A stretch of 64,000 nt of DNA from Rhizobium altiplani (GCF_001542405.1 NZ_LNCD01000070.1:62001-126000), one strand, 5' to 3'; counted from the stretch's first letter, positions 18,148 to 27,424 are shown. Notes: a model not told the origin generated them from the letters alone. Translations and numbers: made by a program.

Positions 18148-18176
18148 TGTTATAACATAACTGTAATGTTATTACA
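18148..18176. promoter_or_regulatory. Tandem Zur-like operators
   Basis: TGTTATAACA (18148-18157) and TGTTATTACA (18167-18176) repeat the same motif 19 bases apart. The first is a perfect palindrome. The second lies within TGTAAT-GTT-ATTACA. The pattern resembles alphaproteobacterial Zur boxes, and the site is 14 bases before the first gene of a Zn/Mn-type ABC importer. Zinc repression is therefore likely but inferred. Confidence 0.62.
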
Positions 18177-18189
18177 TTTTGGTGTTGCT

Positions 18190-18318
18190 ATGACTTTTTG
18201 GGAGCTTCGACATTCTTCAGGCCTGATGGCGCTCTCTGCCGGCCGTCGCGTCTTCTATGTTGCCTTGATCGGCATCCCGCTCTGGGCGGCAATCCATTGG
18301 GCGACGCTGCTGCCATGA
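18190..18318 (+). CDS. Small single-span membrane peptide leading the metal importer operon
   Basis: A 42-residue ORF, ATG 18190 to TGA 18318, with a short basic-polar start (TFWELRHSSG) and one hydrophobic segment from about residue 20 to 40 (VFYVALIGIPLWAAIHWATLL). Its TGA overlaps the ATG of the ATPase gene (ATGA), the same coupling used between the ATPase and permease. It lies directly after the Zur-like boxes, with only a weak ribosome site, GGTG. I know no function; an accessory subunit or a leader peptide are both possible. Confidence 0.6.
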   Translation: MTFWELRHSSGLMALSAGRRVFYVALIGIPLWAAIHWATLLP

Positions 18319-19055
18319 GCGCCATTGCGATCGAGCTTGAAGATCTGACGGTCGCCTATCAGCGGCATCCAGCCGTGCATCATGTGACCGGAACCATCGC
18401 GGCCGGAAGCCTGACGGCGATCGCCGGCCCAAACGGAGCCGGCAAATCGAGCCTGCTGAAGGCGATTATCGGAGAACTCCGTCCCTCCTCCGGCATGATA
18501 AGGCACCGGCTGAAGAGCACGGATTTCGGCTATCTGCCACAGGCAGCCAACATCAACCGCCGCTTTCCTATCTCGGTACTCGACACGGTTCTGCTGGGAG
18601 CCTGGCGACAGTCTGGGGCCTTAGGGCACATTGCATCAGCGGAGTGGCAGAAAGCGCACGACGCACTGGAGGCAGTTGGGCTGGGAGGCTTCGAACGGCG
18701 CGGCATCGGATCGCTGTCGGCTGGCCAGTTTCAGCGCGTGCTCTTTGCAAGGCTGCTGCTGCAGGATGCGAATGTCATCCTTCTCGACGAGCCGTTCACG
18801 GCTATCGATGGCCGCACCACGCGGGATCTTCTGGATATCGTTGCCAACTGGCATGGCGAAGGCCGAACGGTGCTTGCTGTCCTTCACGATTTCGCGCAGG
18901 TCCGCGCCCACTTTCCGCAGACACTCCTGCTTGCGCGCGACGTCATCGGCTGGGGCGCAACGGCAGATGTCATGTCCGAGGCGAACCTTCGCAAAGCGCG
19001 GGCGATGGCCGAGCGATGGGACGAGAGCGCCGGCATTTGCGAGCCCGCCAGATGA
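18315..19055 (+). CDS. aztA: Zinc/manganese ABC transporter ATP-binding protein (AztA-like)
   Basis: 246 residues with Walker A GPNGAGKSS (about 36-44), Q-loop YLPQ, the signature LSAGQFQRVLFARLL (LSAGQ in place of LSGGQ), Walker B VILLDEPFTAIDG and the switch His in VLHDFAQ. This fits the metal-importer ATPases of the ZnuC/AztA/TroB group. Start 18315 overlaps the small peptide gene by 4 bases and its stop overlaps the permease gene by 4. It energises import of Zn or Mn; the metal is inferred from the Zur-like boxes. Confidence 0.88.
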   Translation: MSAIAIELEDLTVAYQRHPAVHHVTGTIAAGSLTAIAGPNGAGKSSLLKAIIGELRPSSGMIRHRLKSTDFGYLPQAANINRRFPISVLDTVLLGAWRQSGALGHIASAEWQKAHDALEAVGLGGFERRGIGSLSAGQFQRVLFARLLLQDANVILLDEPFTAIDGRTTRDLLDIVANWHGEGRTVLAVLHDFAQVRAHFPQTLLLARDVIGWGATADVMSEANLRKARAMAERWDESAGICEPAR

Positions 19056-19924
19056 CCGCCTACGATCTCCTCCTCGCGCCCTTCGCGGATTATGGCTTCA
19101 TGCGCCGCGCGCTCGTCGCCTGCCTGTGCCTGGGGCTTGGCTCCGGGCCGATCGGTGTGTTCCTGATGCTGCGGCGAATGAGCCTCGTCGGCGATGCCAT
19201 GAGCCATGCCGTTCTGCCCGGCGCCGCCATCGGCTATCTTATTGCCGGTTCGCTCTCGCTTACGGCAATGGGATTGGGCGGGCTCGTTGCCGGGCTTTCA
19301 GTTGCACTTTTGTCGGGCATGGTCAGCCGCGCGACCTCCTTACAGGAGGATGCGAGCTTCGCCAGCTTCTACCTCTCCTCGCTGGCGCTCGGCGTGCTCA
19401 TCGTTTCGCTGCGCGGTTCGAATATCGACCTGTTGCACGTTCTCTTCGGCACCATCCTCGCGATCGATGCATCCGCCCTTTACGAGATCGGCGCGATCAG
19501 CACGGCGACGCTGGCAACGCTTGCGATCATCTACCGGCCGCTGGTCGCGGAATGCTTCGATCCCGGCTTTCTCCGAGCCATCGGCGGACGCGGACCGATC
19601 TATCACTTTATCTTCCTGCTGCTGGTCGTACTCAATCTGGTCGCGAGCTTCCAGGCCCTGGGGACGTTGATGGCGGTCGGCCTTATGATGCTGCCGGCCG
19701 CTATCGCGCAGCTCTGGTCGCCTAGCCTCCCGTCGATGATGGCAATCGCGGCGGCGAGTGCCACAGCCTCCGGCTATCTCGGGCTCATCGCCTCCTACCA
19801 TCTCGAACTCGCCTCCGGACCGACGATCATCATGACGGCGGCGCTGCTTTACGCCATTTCGATCTTCCTTGCCCCGTCGGGCCTTGCCCGGCGGTATCTT
19901 CCTCGCCCGCATCTGAAGGGCTGA
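19052..19924 (+). CDS. aztB: Zinc/manganese ABC transporter permease (AztB-like)
   Basis: 290 residues, starting at ATG 19052 within the end of the ATPase gene. It has eight to nine predicted membrane helices and the ABC-3 family features: MLRRMSLVGDAMSHAVLPGAA near residue 35 and GTLMAVGLMMLPAAIAQLW near 205-225. This is the membrane channel for a periplasmic metal-binding protein. The coupled order ATPase-permease-binding protein indicates one complex. Confidence 0.9.
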   Translation: MTAYDLLLAPFADYGFMRRALVACLCLGLGSGPIGVFLMLRRMSLVGDAMSHAVLPGAAIGYLIAGSLSLTAMGLGGLVAGLSVALLSGMVSRATSLQEDASFASFYLSSLALGVLIVSLRGSNIDLLHVLFGTILAIDASALYEIGAISTATLATLAIIYRPLVAECFDPGFLRAIGGRGPIYHFIFLLLVVLNLVASFQALGTLMAVGLMMLPAAIAQLWSPSLPSMMAIAAASATASGYLGLIASYHLELASGPTIIMTAALLYAISIFLAPSGLARRYLPRPHLKG

Positions 19925-19939
19925 CAACCGGAGACCCCA

Positions 19940-20839
19940 ATGATTTCCCGCAGACTGCTTTTCTCAATGATGCTTCCCGCACTCGTCGCGCTTTCGACGA
20001 CGTCGGCTTCTGCCGCAACCCTCAAGGTGGTCGCATCGTTCACCGTGCTTGCCGACGTCGTCCGCCAGGTCGGCGGCGACCGCGTCACGGTCACAAGCCT
20101 CGTCGGCCCGAACGGCGACCCCCATGAGTTTGAACCATCACCAAGCGACGCGAAGAACCTCAACGCTGCACAGGTTGCCTTCGTCAGCGGTGAGGGTCTG
20201 GAGGGTTGGATGGACCGCCTGATCAGCGCCTCGGGCTACAAGGGCAAACCGGTCGTCGCCTCGGAAGGGATCAAGTTCCGCAGCATGGAAGAGGATGGGC
20301 AGACGGTCACCGACCCGCATGTCTGGAACAGCCCGGTCAACGTCAAGGTCTGGGTCGCCAACATCGAAGGGGCGCTTGCGAAGGCCGCGCCGGTCGATGC
20401 TGCGGCGTTCAAGACCAACGCCGAAGTCTATTTGAAGAAGCTTGATGCGCTCGATGCCTACGCGCACTCGGAGCTTGCCAATATCCCTGAGGACCATCGC
20501 AAGGTCCTGACCAGCCACGACGCCTTCGGTTATTTCGGCCGTGAATATGGCGTGCAGTTCCTCGCGCCGGTCGGCGTCTCGACGGAGAGCGAAGCTTCCG
20601 GCGCCGATGTCGCCAAGCTGATCGAGCAGATCAGGGCCGAGCACGTGAAGACGTATTTCATCGAGAATTCCAACGATCCGCGCCTCGTCAGGCAGATCGC
20701 GAAGGCGACGGGGGCAGAACCCGGCGGCGAGCTCTACGTCGAGTCTCTTTCCGACGCCAAGGGGCCGGCTTCGACCTACGAGAAGATGTTCCGCTACAAC
20801 GTCGATCTGCTCGTGGCGGCGATGGCGAAAGCCAGCTGA
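19940..20839 (+). CDS. aztC: Metal ABC transporter substrate-binding protein (AztC/ZnuA-like)
   Basis: 299 residues with a signal peptide ending near SASA (about 26). It is a cluster A-I binding protein: likely ligands are His in GDPHEFEPSP (about 60), His in DPHVWNSP (about 130), and His in TSHDAFGYF (about 193), with an Asp in SLSDAKGPAST (about 272). The long His-rich loop of classical ZnuA is absent. This His3Asp set fits Zn or Mn. It starts 16 bases after the permease. Confidence 0.9.
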   Translation: MISRRLLFSMMLPALVALSTTSASAATLKVVASFTVLADVVRQVGGDRVTVTSLVGPNGDPHEFEPSPSDAKNLNAAQVAFVSGEGLEGWMDRLISASGYKGKPVVASEGIKFRSMEEDGQTVTDPHVWNSPVNVKVWVANIEGALAKAAPVDAAAFKTNAEVYLKKLDALDAYAHSELANIPEDHRKVLTSHDAFGYFGREYGVQFLAPVGVSTESEASGADVAKLIEQIRAEHVKTYFIENSNDPRLVRQIAKATGAEPGGELYVESLSDAKGPASTYEKMFRYNVDLLVAAMAKAS

Positions 20840-20846
20840 CGGCGAC

Positions 20847-20876
20847 GGCCGGATCGCGCCAAGGCGCGGCACGGCC
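20847..20876. terminator. Weak bidirectional hairpin between convergent genes
   Basis: CGCGCC (20855-20860) pairs with GGCGCG (20863-20868) and is flanked by GGCC (20847-20850 and 20873-20876). It lies just past the binding-protein stop and just before the stop of the convergent Dabb gene. No T-run follows on either strand, so termination is only possible. Confidence 0.3.
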
Positions 20877-21185
20877 TCAATAGTTGAGATCGAAGACGAT
20901 CAGGCCGCCCAAGCCGCCGTCGGTCGAGGACACGATGCGCTCGCCGACGCCGACGTGCTCGGGATGCACGAGGTAGACGTCGCGCGCTTCCGCGCTTTCA
21001 AAGGTGACCGCAAAACCATCGACGTAGCCCGCATGTAGCCCCTCTGGCGAGACATTCGGGCCACACTTGATGTCGATGATGCCGGGGATCACCTGCTTCA
21101 ATGCGACGATCGCGTCAAACAAGGACTGCTTCTCTTCCCCTGTCATGGCAGCCTTAAGCCGCATCAGCACGCAGTGCAGGATCAT
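20877..21185 (-). CDS. Dabb (stress-responsive alpha/beta barrel) family protein
   Basis: 102 residues from ATG 21185, preceded by a near-perfect ribosome site GGAGGTCACCAC. The start MILHCVLMRLK, the helix EEKQSLFDAIVALKQVIPGI and the DGFAVTFESAEARDVYLVHPEHV segment (with YxxHPxH) identify the Dabb fold, a dimeric ferredoxin-like barrel. Function is unknown in most bacteria. It stands alone, divergent from fdhA. Confidence 0.88.
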   Translation of the reverse strand: MILHCVLMRLKAAMTGEEKQSLFDAIVALKQVIPGIIDIKCGPNVSPEGLHAGYVDGFAVTFESAEARDVYLVHPEHVGVGERIVSSTDGGLGGLIVFDLNY

Positions 21186-21443
21186 GTGGTGACCTCCCGG
21201 ATCCGTTTTCAGGCGAGCATAAGGAGAAACGTCGCGGGGGCAAGTGACAAGGATGTGCCGTTTTGCAGAGATCCCCATCTGAATGGCCACGGCAAGACCG
21301 GCGTGCGAGACGTGACCAATTCGACGCCCTAAACCGTCGTAAACGGAACGGCGCGTCCTACATTCTCGTCTAATCTGTCGGTATCCAGTGCGCGGGGAAG
21401 AGGAGCCCCGCACGAGGCAGCATTTTCAACGGAGGAGATGGAA

Positions 21444-22634
21444 ATGAGCAAGAACCGAGGCGTCGTCTACATGCGGCCCGGCAAGGTCGAAATCCACGAC
21501 ATCGACGATCCGAAACTTGAGGCACCCGATGGCCGCAAGATCGAGCACGGTGTCATCCTGAAAGTGATCTCCACCAACATCTGCGGATCGGACCAGCATA
21601 TGGTTCGCGGCCGCACCACCGCGATGCCCGGCCTTGTTCTCGGCCACGAAATCACCGGCGAGGTGATCGAGAAGGGTGTCGATGTCGAGATGCTGCAGAT
21701 CGGTGATCTCGTCTCCGTTCCGTTCAACGTCGCCTGCGGCCGCTGCCGCTGCTGCAAATCGCAGGACACGGGCGTCTGCCTGACGGTCAACCCGTCGCGC
21801 GCCGGCGGCGCCTACGGCTACGTCGACATGGGCGGCTGGATCGGCGGGCAGGCCCGCTACGTGACCATTCCGTATGCCGATTTCAACCTCTTGAAATTCC
21901 CGGACCGCGACCGCGCGATGGAAAAGATCCGCGATCTGACCATGCTCTCCGACATCCTGCCGACCGGTTTCCACGGTGCGGTGCGCGCCGGTGTCGGCGT
22001 CGGATCCACCGTCTATGTCGCCGGCGCCGGTCCGGTCGGGCTTGCGGCGGCTGCATCCGCCCGCATCCTCGGGGCTGCCGTCGTGATGATCGGCGACTTC
22101 AACAAGGATCGCCTTGCTCATGCCGCCAAGGTCGGCTTCGAGCCGATCGACCTGTCGAAGAGCGACCGGCTCGGCGACATGATCGCGCAGGTGACCGGCA
22201 CTAACGAAGTGGACAGTGCCATCGACGCCGTCGGCTTCGAGGCACGCGGGCATTCGGGCGGCGAGCAACCGGCGATCGTTCTGAACCAGATGATGGAAAT
22301 CACCCGCGCGGCCGGCTCGATCGGCATTCCCGGCCTCTACGTGACCGAAGATCCGGGCGCCGTCGACAACGCCGCCAAGCACGGCAACCTGTCGCTCCGC
22401 TTCGGCCTCGGCTGGGCAAAGGCGCAGTCCTTCCATACGGGCCAGACGCCGGTGCTGAAGTATAACCGCCAGCTCATGCAGGCGATCCTGCATGACCGGT
22501 TGCCGATCGCCGATATCGTCAACGCCAAGGTCATCCCGCTTGAAGATGCGGTACAGGGCTACGAAAGCTTCGACCATGGTGCTGCGATGAAGTTCGTGCT
22601 CGACCCGCACGGCGAAGTCGCCAAGGCGGCGTAA
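21444..22634 (+). CDS. fdhA: Glutathione-independent formaldehyde dehydrogenase
   Basis: 396 residues from ATG 21444, 6 bases after GGAGGAG (the ATG at 21438 is too close to that site). It is a zinc-containing medium-chain dehydrogenase: ICGSDQHMVRGRT has the catalytic zinc Cys, GHEITGEV the zinc His-Glu, and CGRCRCCKSQDTGVC the structural zinc cysteines (about 96-110). VAGAGPVGLAAA binds NAD. The overall sequence follows Pseudomonas FdhA, which oxidises formaldehyde using tightly bound NAD. It is monocistronic. Confidence 0.93.
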   Translation: MSKNRGVVYMRPGKVEIHDIDDPKLEAPDGRKIEHGVILKVISTNICGSDQHMVRGRTTAMPGLVLGHEITGEVIEKGVDVEMLQIGDLVSVPFNVACGRCRCCKSQDTGVCLTVNPSRAGGAYGYVDMGGWIGGQARYVTIPYADFNLLKFPDRDRAMEKIRDLTMLSDILPTGFHGAVRAGVGVGSTVYVAGAGPVGLAAAASARILGAAVVMIGDFNKDRLAHAAKVGFEPIDLSKSDRLGDMIAQVTGTNEVDSAIDAVGFEARGHSGGEQPAIVLNQMMEITRAAGSIGIPGLYVTEDPGAVDNAAKHGNLSLRFGLGWAKAQSFHTGQTPVLKYNRQLMQAILHDRLPIADIVNAKVIPLEDAVQGYESFDHGAAMKFVLDPHGEVAKAA

Positions 22635-22655
22635 TCAACAAGCCTCCCGAGGCTC

Positions 22656-22688
22656 GGCGCAGCGGGTGCATTCCGCATCCGTTGCGCC
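22656..22688 (+). terminator. Long hairpin after fdhA
   Basis: GGCGCAGCGGGTGC (22656-22669) pairs along all 14 bases with GCATCCGTTGCGCC (22675-22688), using two G:U wobbles. The wobbles pair only in plus-strand RNA, so the hairpin serves fdhA rather than the convergent nuclease gene. The following CACCCCAAAATT has no U-run, so it may protect the mRNA end rather than terminate. Confidence 0.5.
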
Positions 22689-22700
22689 ACCCCAAAATTC

Positions 22701-23504
22701 CTACGCGATATCCAGCAAGAGAGCCCGATGGTCGGACACCTCGGGCTGTTCAACGACGTCGAACCCCACGACGTCAACATTTGCCGTGACCAACATGTAG
22801 TCGGCGTAGCGGCCTTCCTTGGTGTAGTGCGAGGTTCGAGTATCCTTATGGCCGCGCGAGGTCACCAGGTCGGTGAGACCGAGTTCGGCAAGCGCGTCGA
22901 ACATGAGGCTGTCAGGAAGCACATTGAAGTCGCCGCAGACGACGAGCGGCTCGCCCTCGCGCCATATGCGGCGGATGAGAGCGACCAAGACATCCGCCTG
23001 GCCGCGACGCGCTGGCGTGTCGCCCTTGCCGGCAAGGTCGCGTAGGCCATGCAGTTGGGCGATGGTAATCGGACGATTGGCGCGATAATCGAACAGGCGA
23101 AGGCACTGCGCGTTGCGCGCGCGGGGGTGTGCGCCATAGCCATCGCTCGAGAAGTCGCCGTGTACGAAGTCCATCGCCTGGCCAATGACCGGATGCGATT
23201 GGCGCACGAAGGTTGCAAGCCCGAATTCCGACACGACAGAGGTCTCGCCTTCGAAAAGTTCGCCCCTTGCGGTCGGCGCGTAGAGGGCATCATGGGCGGG
23301 AAGGATCGCCTTGATCTCGGCAAACAGATTGGCGCGTTGCGGCAGGATATGACTGCCGTCGCGGTAGACCAGCCAGTCACTGGAAACGGTTACCGAGCGC
23401 GTGATTTCCTGCAGGCAGAGAACATCGGCGTCGATCTCGGCGAGGTAGGGAATGAGAGGCGCATGCAGCTTTCCGCCCCATGCATTCAGCGAGACAATCC
23501 GCAT
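22701..23504 (-). CDS. Endonuclease/exonuclease/phosphatase family protein
   Basis: 267 residues from ATG 23504 (GGGGG 6 bases upstream). The metal-dependent fold is clear: RIVSLNAWGG at the start (metal-binding Asn), LCLQEITR (catalytic Glu about 38), GDFNVLPDS (Asp/Asn about 195) and a C-terminal SDHRALLLDI (Asp-His). This family covers DNA repair nucleases, sphingomyelinases and inositol phosphatases. No signal peptide is seen, so a cytosolic substrate is likely. Convergent with fdhA. Confidence 0.87.
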   Translation of the reverse strand: MRIVSLNAWGGKLHAPLIPYLAEIDADVLCLQEITRSVTVSSDWLVYRDGSHILPQRANLFAEIKAILPAHDALYAPTARGELFEGETSVVSEFGLATFVRQSHPVIGQAMDFVHGDFSSDGYGAHPRARNAQCLRLFDYRANRPITIAQLHGLRDLAGKGDTPARRGQADVLVALIRRIWREGEPLVVCGDFNVLPDSLMFDALAELGLTDLVTSRGHKDTRTSHYTKEGRYADYMLVTANVDVVGFDVVEQPEVSDHRALLLDIA

Positions 23505-23593
23505 CACATCCCCCCGATCTACGCCGAACGATTCCTTGCAGATTCAGGGAAACGCGCGATGTCCTTGTTTCCGCACCATTCCGAGCACCAAGT

Positions 23594-24034
23594 CTAGCGC
23601 TTCTTGAACGGCTCCATGCCCTTGCGGGCGAGCTCGTCGGCGCGCTCGTTTTCCGGATGGCCGGCGTGGCCCTTGACCCAGTGCCACTTGACCTTGTGGC
23701 GCTGGTTGGCGGCGTCTAGCGCCTGCCAAAGTTCGCCGTTCTTTACCGGCTTCTTGTCGGCGGTCTTCCAGCCGTTTTTCTTCCAGCCGAAGATCCACTT
23801 GGAGATGCCGTCCATTACGTATTTGCTGTCGGTGTGGAGGTCGACCTCACACGCGCTCTTCAGCGCCGTCAGCGCCGAGATGGCGGCCAGCAGCTCCATG
23901 CGGTTGTTGGTCGTCTCCGCCTCACCGCCCGACAGTTCCTTTTCGACTTCGCCATAGCGCAGCACCGCGCCCCAGCCGCCGGGGCCGGGATTTCCGGAGC
24001 AGGCGCCGTCGGTGTAGATATCGACGTGCTTCAT
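23594..24034 (-). CDS. rnhA: Ribonuclease HI
   Basis: 146 residues, ATG 24034. The catalytic residues are visible: Asp in [16 protein letters not shown] (about 9), Glu in [12 protein letters not shown] (about 47), Asp in [11 protein letters not shown] (about 69) and Asp in NERADELAR (about 133), with the HWVKGHAGH basic loop. It degrades RNA in RNA:DNA hybrids. Its ATG overlaps the thrB stop codon (ATGA), so it is translated from the ispH-thrB-rnhA transcript. Confidence 0.97.
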   Translation of the reverse strand: MKHVDIYTDGACSGNPGPGGWGAVLRYGEVEKELSGGEAETTNNRMELLAAISALTALKSACEVDLHTDSKYVMDGISKWIFGWKKNGWKTADKKPVKNGELWQALDAANQRHKVKWHWVKGHAGHPENERADELARKGMEPFKKR

Positions 24035-24996
24035 GCCGAGAGTCCGTATTCCGCGGCGTTGGCGATCTGCCGGTGGAAGCGCAACTTGCGCAGATATTCG
24101 AGCGGGTCCTTCTTGGTGACCAGCGCCCCCTCCGGCGTCGTCAGCCAGTCGTAGAGGCGCGTCAGGAAGAAGCGCAATGCCGAACCGCGCGAAAGGATCG
24201 GTAGTGCTGCCAGTTCGGCATCGCTGAGCGGTCGGACGCTCTGGTAGCCTTCCAGCATCGCCATGCCCTTGGTGATGTTGTAGGCGCCATCCTTCTCGAA
24301 GCACCAGGCGTTCAGGATAATCGAGACGTCGTAGGCCAAGAGGTCGTTGCAGGCGAAATAGAAATCGATCAGGCCCGATAGCTCGTCGCCGAGGAAGAAG
24401 ACGTTGTCGGGGAAGAGATCCGCATGGATGACACCGTCAGGCAGGTCCTTCGGCCAGTGGGCCGCGAGAAAATCGAGCTCCGTGCGGATCTCGTTCTGCA
24501 GCCCCTTCTCCACCTCGTCGGCCCGAGCCTCGGACTTCTCCCAGAGTACCTTCCAGCCATCGACCGACAGCGCATTGGGCCGCTTCAACTCGAAGCCGTC
24601 GCCGGCGACGTGCATCTTTGCCAGCGCCTTGCCGACCTCGCGGCAATGCTTGGCTTCCGGCTTGCGCAGCCACATGCCTTCCAGGAACGAGATCAGCGCT
24701 GCCGGGCGATCGGACAGCGTACCAAGCAAGGCCCCGTCCTTTCGCGGCAACGGCAGCGGGCAGGACAGATCGCGAGCGGCCAGATGCTGCATCAGCCCCA
24801 GAAAGAACGGCAGATCGTTCTTCTCGACGCGCTTCTCGTAAAGGGTGAGGATCAACGGATCCTTGGTGGTGTGCAGCAGGAAGTTCGAGTTCTCGACGCC
24901 TTCCGCGATCCCCTTGTAGGAGAGCAGCGTTCCGGTGTCGTACTCCGTCAGGAACCACTTCAAATCGTCTTCGGAAATATCGGTATAGACTGCCAA
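24031..24996 (-). CDS. thrB: Homoserine kinase (ThrB, choline-kinase-like type)
   Basis: About 321 residues. I choose TTG 24996, which gives [12 protein letters not shown] as in rhizobial ThrB and has GGGA upstream; GTG 25008 is the alternative. It is an aminoglycoside-phosphotransferase-fold kinase with the catalytic [11 protein letters not shown] motif (about 186-196) and SGLIDFYFA metal motif. It phosphorylates homoserine for threonine synthase. It sits between ispH and rnhA, a rhizobial arrangement. Confidence 0.94.
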   Translation of the reverse strand: MAVYTDISEDDLKWFLTEYDTGTLLSYKGIAEGVENSNFLLHTTKDPLILTLYEKRVEKNDLPFFLGLMQHLAARDLSCPLPLPRKDGALLGTLSDRPAALISFLEGMWLRKPEAKHCREVGKALAKMHVAGDGFELKRPNALSVDGWKVLWEKSEARADEVEKGLQNEIRTELDFLAAHWPKDLPDGVIHADLFPDNVFFLGDELSGLIDFYFACNDLLAYDVSIILNAWCFEKDGAYNITKGMAMLEGYQSVRPLSDAELAALPILSRGSALRFFLTRLYDWLTTPEGALVTKKDPLEYLRKLRFHRQIANAAEYGLSA

Positions 24997-25103
24997 TTTA
25001 CGTCCCACGAAAGCTTGATCAATCGAACGCCAGCGCCCCGCAGAGCGTTGGCAGCCACCGCAATCGTCCCCTCGACGACTGCTCCCCTAACCGGGATTGC
25101 GGC

Positions 25104-26105
25104 TCACCCGTTCACCCACGCCATATCCTCATGCGTCAGCTCTATGCTGCGCAGTTCGCGGTTGACGAGGAAATGCTCGTTTTCCTGAACCGTCTCGGCA
25201 AGCTCGACCTTGGCGTCGAAGCGCGCGCGGAAGGCCTCGATGATCTCGTTGACGATCACCTCTGGCGCCGATGCACCGGCTGACAGACCAAGCGTGGAGA
25301 TCGGGCCGATCTCGTCCCAATCCAGTTCCGAGGCGCGTTGCACGAGGAGCGATTTCTTGGCCCCTGCCCGCAAAGCCACCTCGACGAGCCGCTTGGAGTT
25401 CGAGGAATTCGGCGCTCCAACGATGATGAAGAGATCGCAGCCGGGGGCTGCCTGCTTCACCACTTCCTGCCGGTTGGTCGTGGCGTAACAGATCGAGTCG
25501 GCCGCCGGTGCGGTCAGATTGGGGAAACGTTCCTGCAGGCGCGCGATCACGCCGGCCGTATCGTCCACAGACAGGGTCGTCTGCGTCACGTAGCCGAGAT
25601 TGTCGGGATCGGCGGGCTGATAGACCTCGGCGTCCTCGACCGTCTCGATGAGAGAGACCGTGCCCTCCGGCAGTTGGCCCATCGTGCCGATCACTTCCGG
25701 GTGGCCCGCGTGGCCGATCAGAACGACATGGCGACCGAGCTTGTTGTGGCGCATCGCCTGCTTGTGCACCTTGGAGACCAGCGGGCATGTGGCGTCGAGA
25801 TAGAAGAGGTTGCGGGCGCTTGCATCCTCCGGCACGGATTTTGGCACGCCATGCGCGGAGAAGACGACCGGCTGAGCGCGGTGCTCTTCCGGGATCTCGT
25901 CGAGCTCCTCGACGAAGACGGCGCCCTTGGCTTCCAAGCCTTCGACCACATAGCGATTGTGGACGATCTCGTGGCGGACATAAACAGGCGCACCGTAGGA
26001 TTTCAGCGCCAGCACGACAATCTGGATGGCACGGTCGACGCCTGCGCAAAAGCCGCGCGGTCCGCAGAGCCTGATCGTCAAGGGAGGTTTCGCCGCAATA
26101 TTCAT
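25104..26105 (-). CDS. ispH: 4-hydroxy-3-methylbut-2-enyl diphosphate reductase
   Basis: 333 residues. The three Fe-S cysteines lie in [13 protein letters not shown] (about 20), [12 protein letters not shown] (about 108) and [11 protein letters not shown] (about 203). Substrate-binding His are in RHEIVHN, FSAHGVP and [12 protein letters not shown] Thr-Ser pair is in [10 protein letters not shown]. It makes IPP and DMAPP in the last step of the MEP pathway; the first enzyme, Dxs, is at 56.4 kb. ThrB follows after about 107 bases. Confidence 0.97.
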   Translation of the reverse strand: MNIAAKPPLTIRLCGPRGFCAGVDRAIQIVVLALKSYGAPVYVRHEIVHNRYVVEGLEAKGAVFVEELDEIPEEHRAQPVVFSAHGVPKSVPEDASARNLFYLDATCPLVSKVHKQAMRHNKLGRHVVLIGHAGHPEVIGTMGQLPEGTVSLIETVEDAEVYQPADPDNLGYVTQTTLSVDDTAGVIARLQERFPNLTAPAADSICYATTNRQEVVKQAAPGCDLFIIVGAPNSSNSKRLVEVALRAGAKKSLLVQRASELDWDEIGPISTLGLSAGASAPEVIVNEIIEAFRARFDAKVELAETVQENEHFLVNRELRSIELTHEDMAWVNG

Positions 26106-26167
26106 GTCTGTTCCGGTTCGTAGGGATAGGGCTCTCTAGCCCAATATAGGCAAGAATTGAAGCGATA

Positions 26168-26917
26168 CTATTGCGCGGGACCCCGCTTACGGAGACGCGC
26201 GGCTACAACGATGATGACAAGCGTTGCCGCAAGCCCAAACCATGTGAAGGCATATTGCAGATGGTTGTTGGGCAGATCGACATCGGTGACCCCGCCGATC
26301 GGCAGCCCCTTCGGATTGGGGGTATCGTCCGCATCCACGAAGAACGGAACCACCTCGGCCTTGTCGAGCCCGACGCTCGACGCCATCACGTCGAGGTCCT
26401 TCCAGTAGAAGATATTCTTGGCGACATCATTATCAGGCACCACCCAGGACGGCTTGCCCGGAAGTTTTGCACGAGCAAGGCCGGTCACCGTTTGCTGATC
26501 GGTGAGCTGGCCCTGCATCCGCATTTCCGGCTCCTTGTTGTCGTAAGGAACGAAACCTCTGTTGACGAAGAGATAGCGGCGATCGGCAACCTGCAGCGGG
26601 GTGTAGACATAGAAACCCGTCTGGCCATGCCAGGTCGCAAAGAAGTGCCGCTCCTTGCTGTTGACGTATTCGCCGCTGACCGTGATGTGGCGATAGTCGA
26701 TATCCTCGCCCGTCGCGGCCATTCCTTCGATATCGGCAAGCGATGCCGGCGACGCCTGCCGGCGCTCGGTGATATTGGCCAACAGCTTTTCCTTCCAGTG
26801 CAGCCGTTCGACCTGCCAGGTGCCGAGCGAGAGGAGGATGGCAAGCGCAATGACCACCGCGATGCCGGTGAGGACCGGTCGCTTTCGGCGTGACGCCGAA
26901 ACATGAAATTCAGTCAC
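26168..26917 (-). CDS. SURF1 family cytochrome oxidase biogenesis protein
   Basis: 249 residues with two transmembrane helices, one near 17-35 (VLTGIAVVIALAILLSLGTWQ) and one near 222-240. Between them is a periplasmic domain with WKEKLLANI, ATWHGQTGFYVYTPL and VNRGFVPYDNK, typical of SURF1. It assists insertion of haem a into oxidase subunit I. The GTG start at 26917 overlaps the DUF983 stop by 8 bases. Confidence 0.93.
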   Translation of the reverse strand: MTEFHVSASRRKRPVLTGIAVVIALAILLSLGTWQVERLHWKEKLLANITERRQASPASLADIEGMAATGEDIDYRHITVSGEYVNSKERHFFATWHGQTGFYVYTPLQVADRRYLFVNRGFVPYDNKEPEMRMQGQLTDQQTVTGLARAKLPGKPSWVVPDNDVAKNIFYWKDLDVMASSVGLDKAEVVPFFVDADDTPNPKGLPIGGVTDVDLPNNHLQYAFTWFGLAATLVIIVVAARLRKRGPAQ

Positions 26918-27293
26918 GGGAAATGCGCCCCTCGCTGGCGTTGTGGCGATACTGCATCGCGATCAAGATCCCCTTGCACCAGCGAAGGGCAAGCAGGGAG
27001 AGAATGACGGTCAGGGGGCCGAACAGCATAATGTGCAGCCAGATGGGCGGCGCGTAGTTGACTTCCAGCCACAACACCGAGCCGATGATAATGAAGCCGA
27101 CGATCAAAATGACGAACACGGCGGGGCCATCGCCAGCATCGGCAAAGGCGTAGTCCAGACCACAGGCCGAGCAGCGGGGCTTCAGCGCGAGCAGGCCATC
27201 AAAGAGCTTCCCCTGGCCGCAGCGCGGGCAGCATCCCCTGATGCCTGTCTTCACCGGATCGACCGGTGGAAAATGCGCGCTGTCCTCGTTCAT
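26910..27293 (-). CDS. DUF983 zinc-ribbon membrane protein
   Basis: 127 residues from ATG 27293 (GGAAGGA 7 bases upstream). It opens with a zinc-ribbon-like CPRCGQGKLFDGLL..CSACGLDY, followed by two membrane helices. DUF983 proteins sit next to oxidase assembly genes in Alphaproteobacteria, and a role in oxidase biogenesis is inferred. It is cotranscribed with SURF1. In this genome the group is separated from ctaE by an opposite-strand kinase gene. Confidence 0.88.
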   Translation of the reverse strand: MNEDSAHFPPVDPVKTGIRGCCPRCGQGKLFDGLLALKPRCSACGLDYAFADAGDGPAVFVILIVGFIIIGSVLWLEVNYAPPIWLHIMLFGPLTVILSLLALRWCKGILIAMQYRHNASEGRISRD

Positions 27294-27424
27294 GCCATCC
27301 TTCCAATTGCCTATGGCCAACCTGTGCGTCTGCCTTAACTCACCCATAAAGTATTCGCAGAGGGAAAGGAAATACCTGCGCTCTTTCGCCTCAGCGATTC
27401 GCGCCAAACAGAAGAAGAAAACTG

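Noticed and set aside
21392..21411. GCGGGG/CCCCGC hairpin in the fdhA leader
   Set aside because: A 6-base stem with an 8-base loop is common by chance at this GC content and does not overlap the ribosome site.
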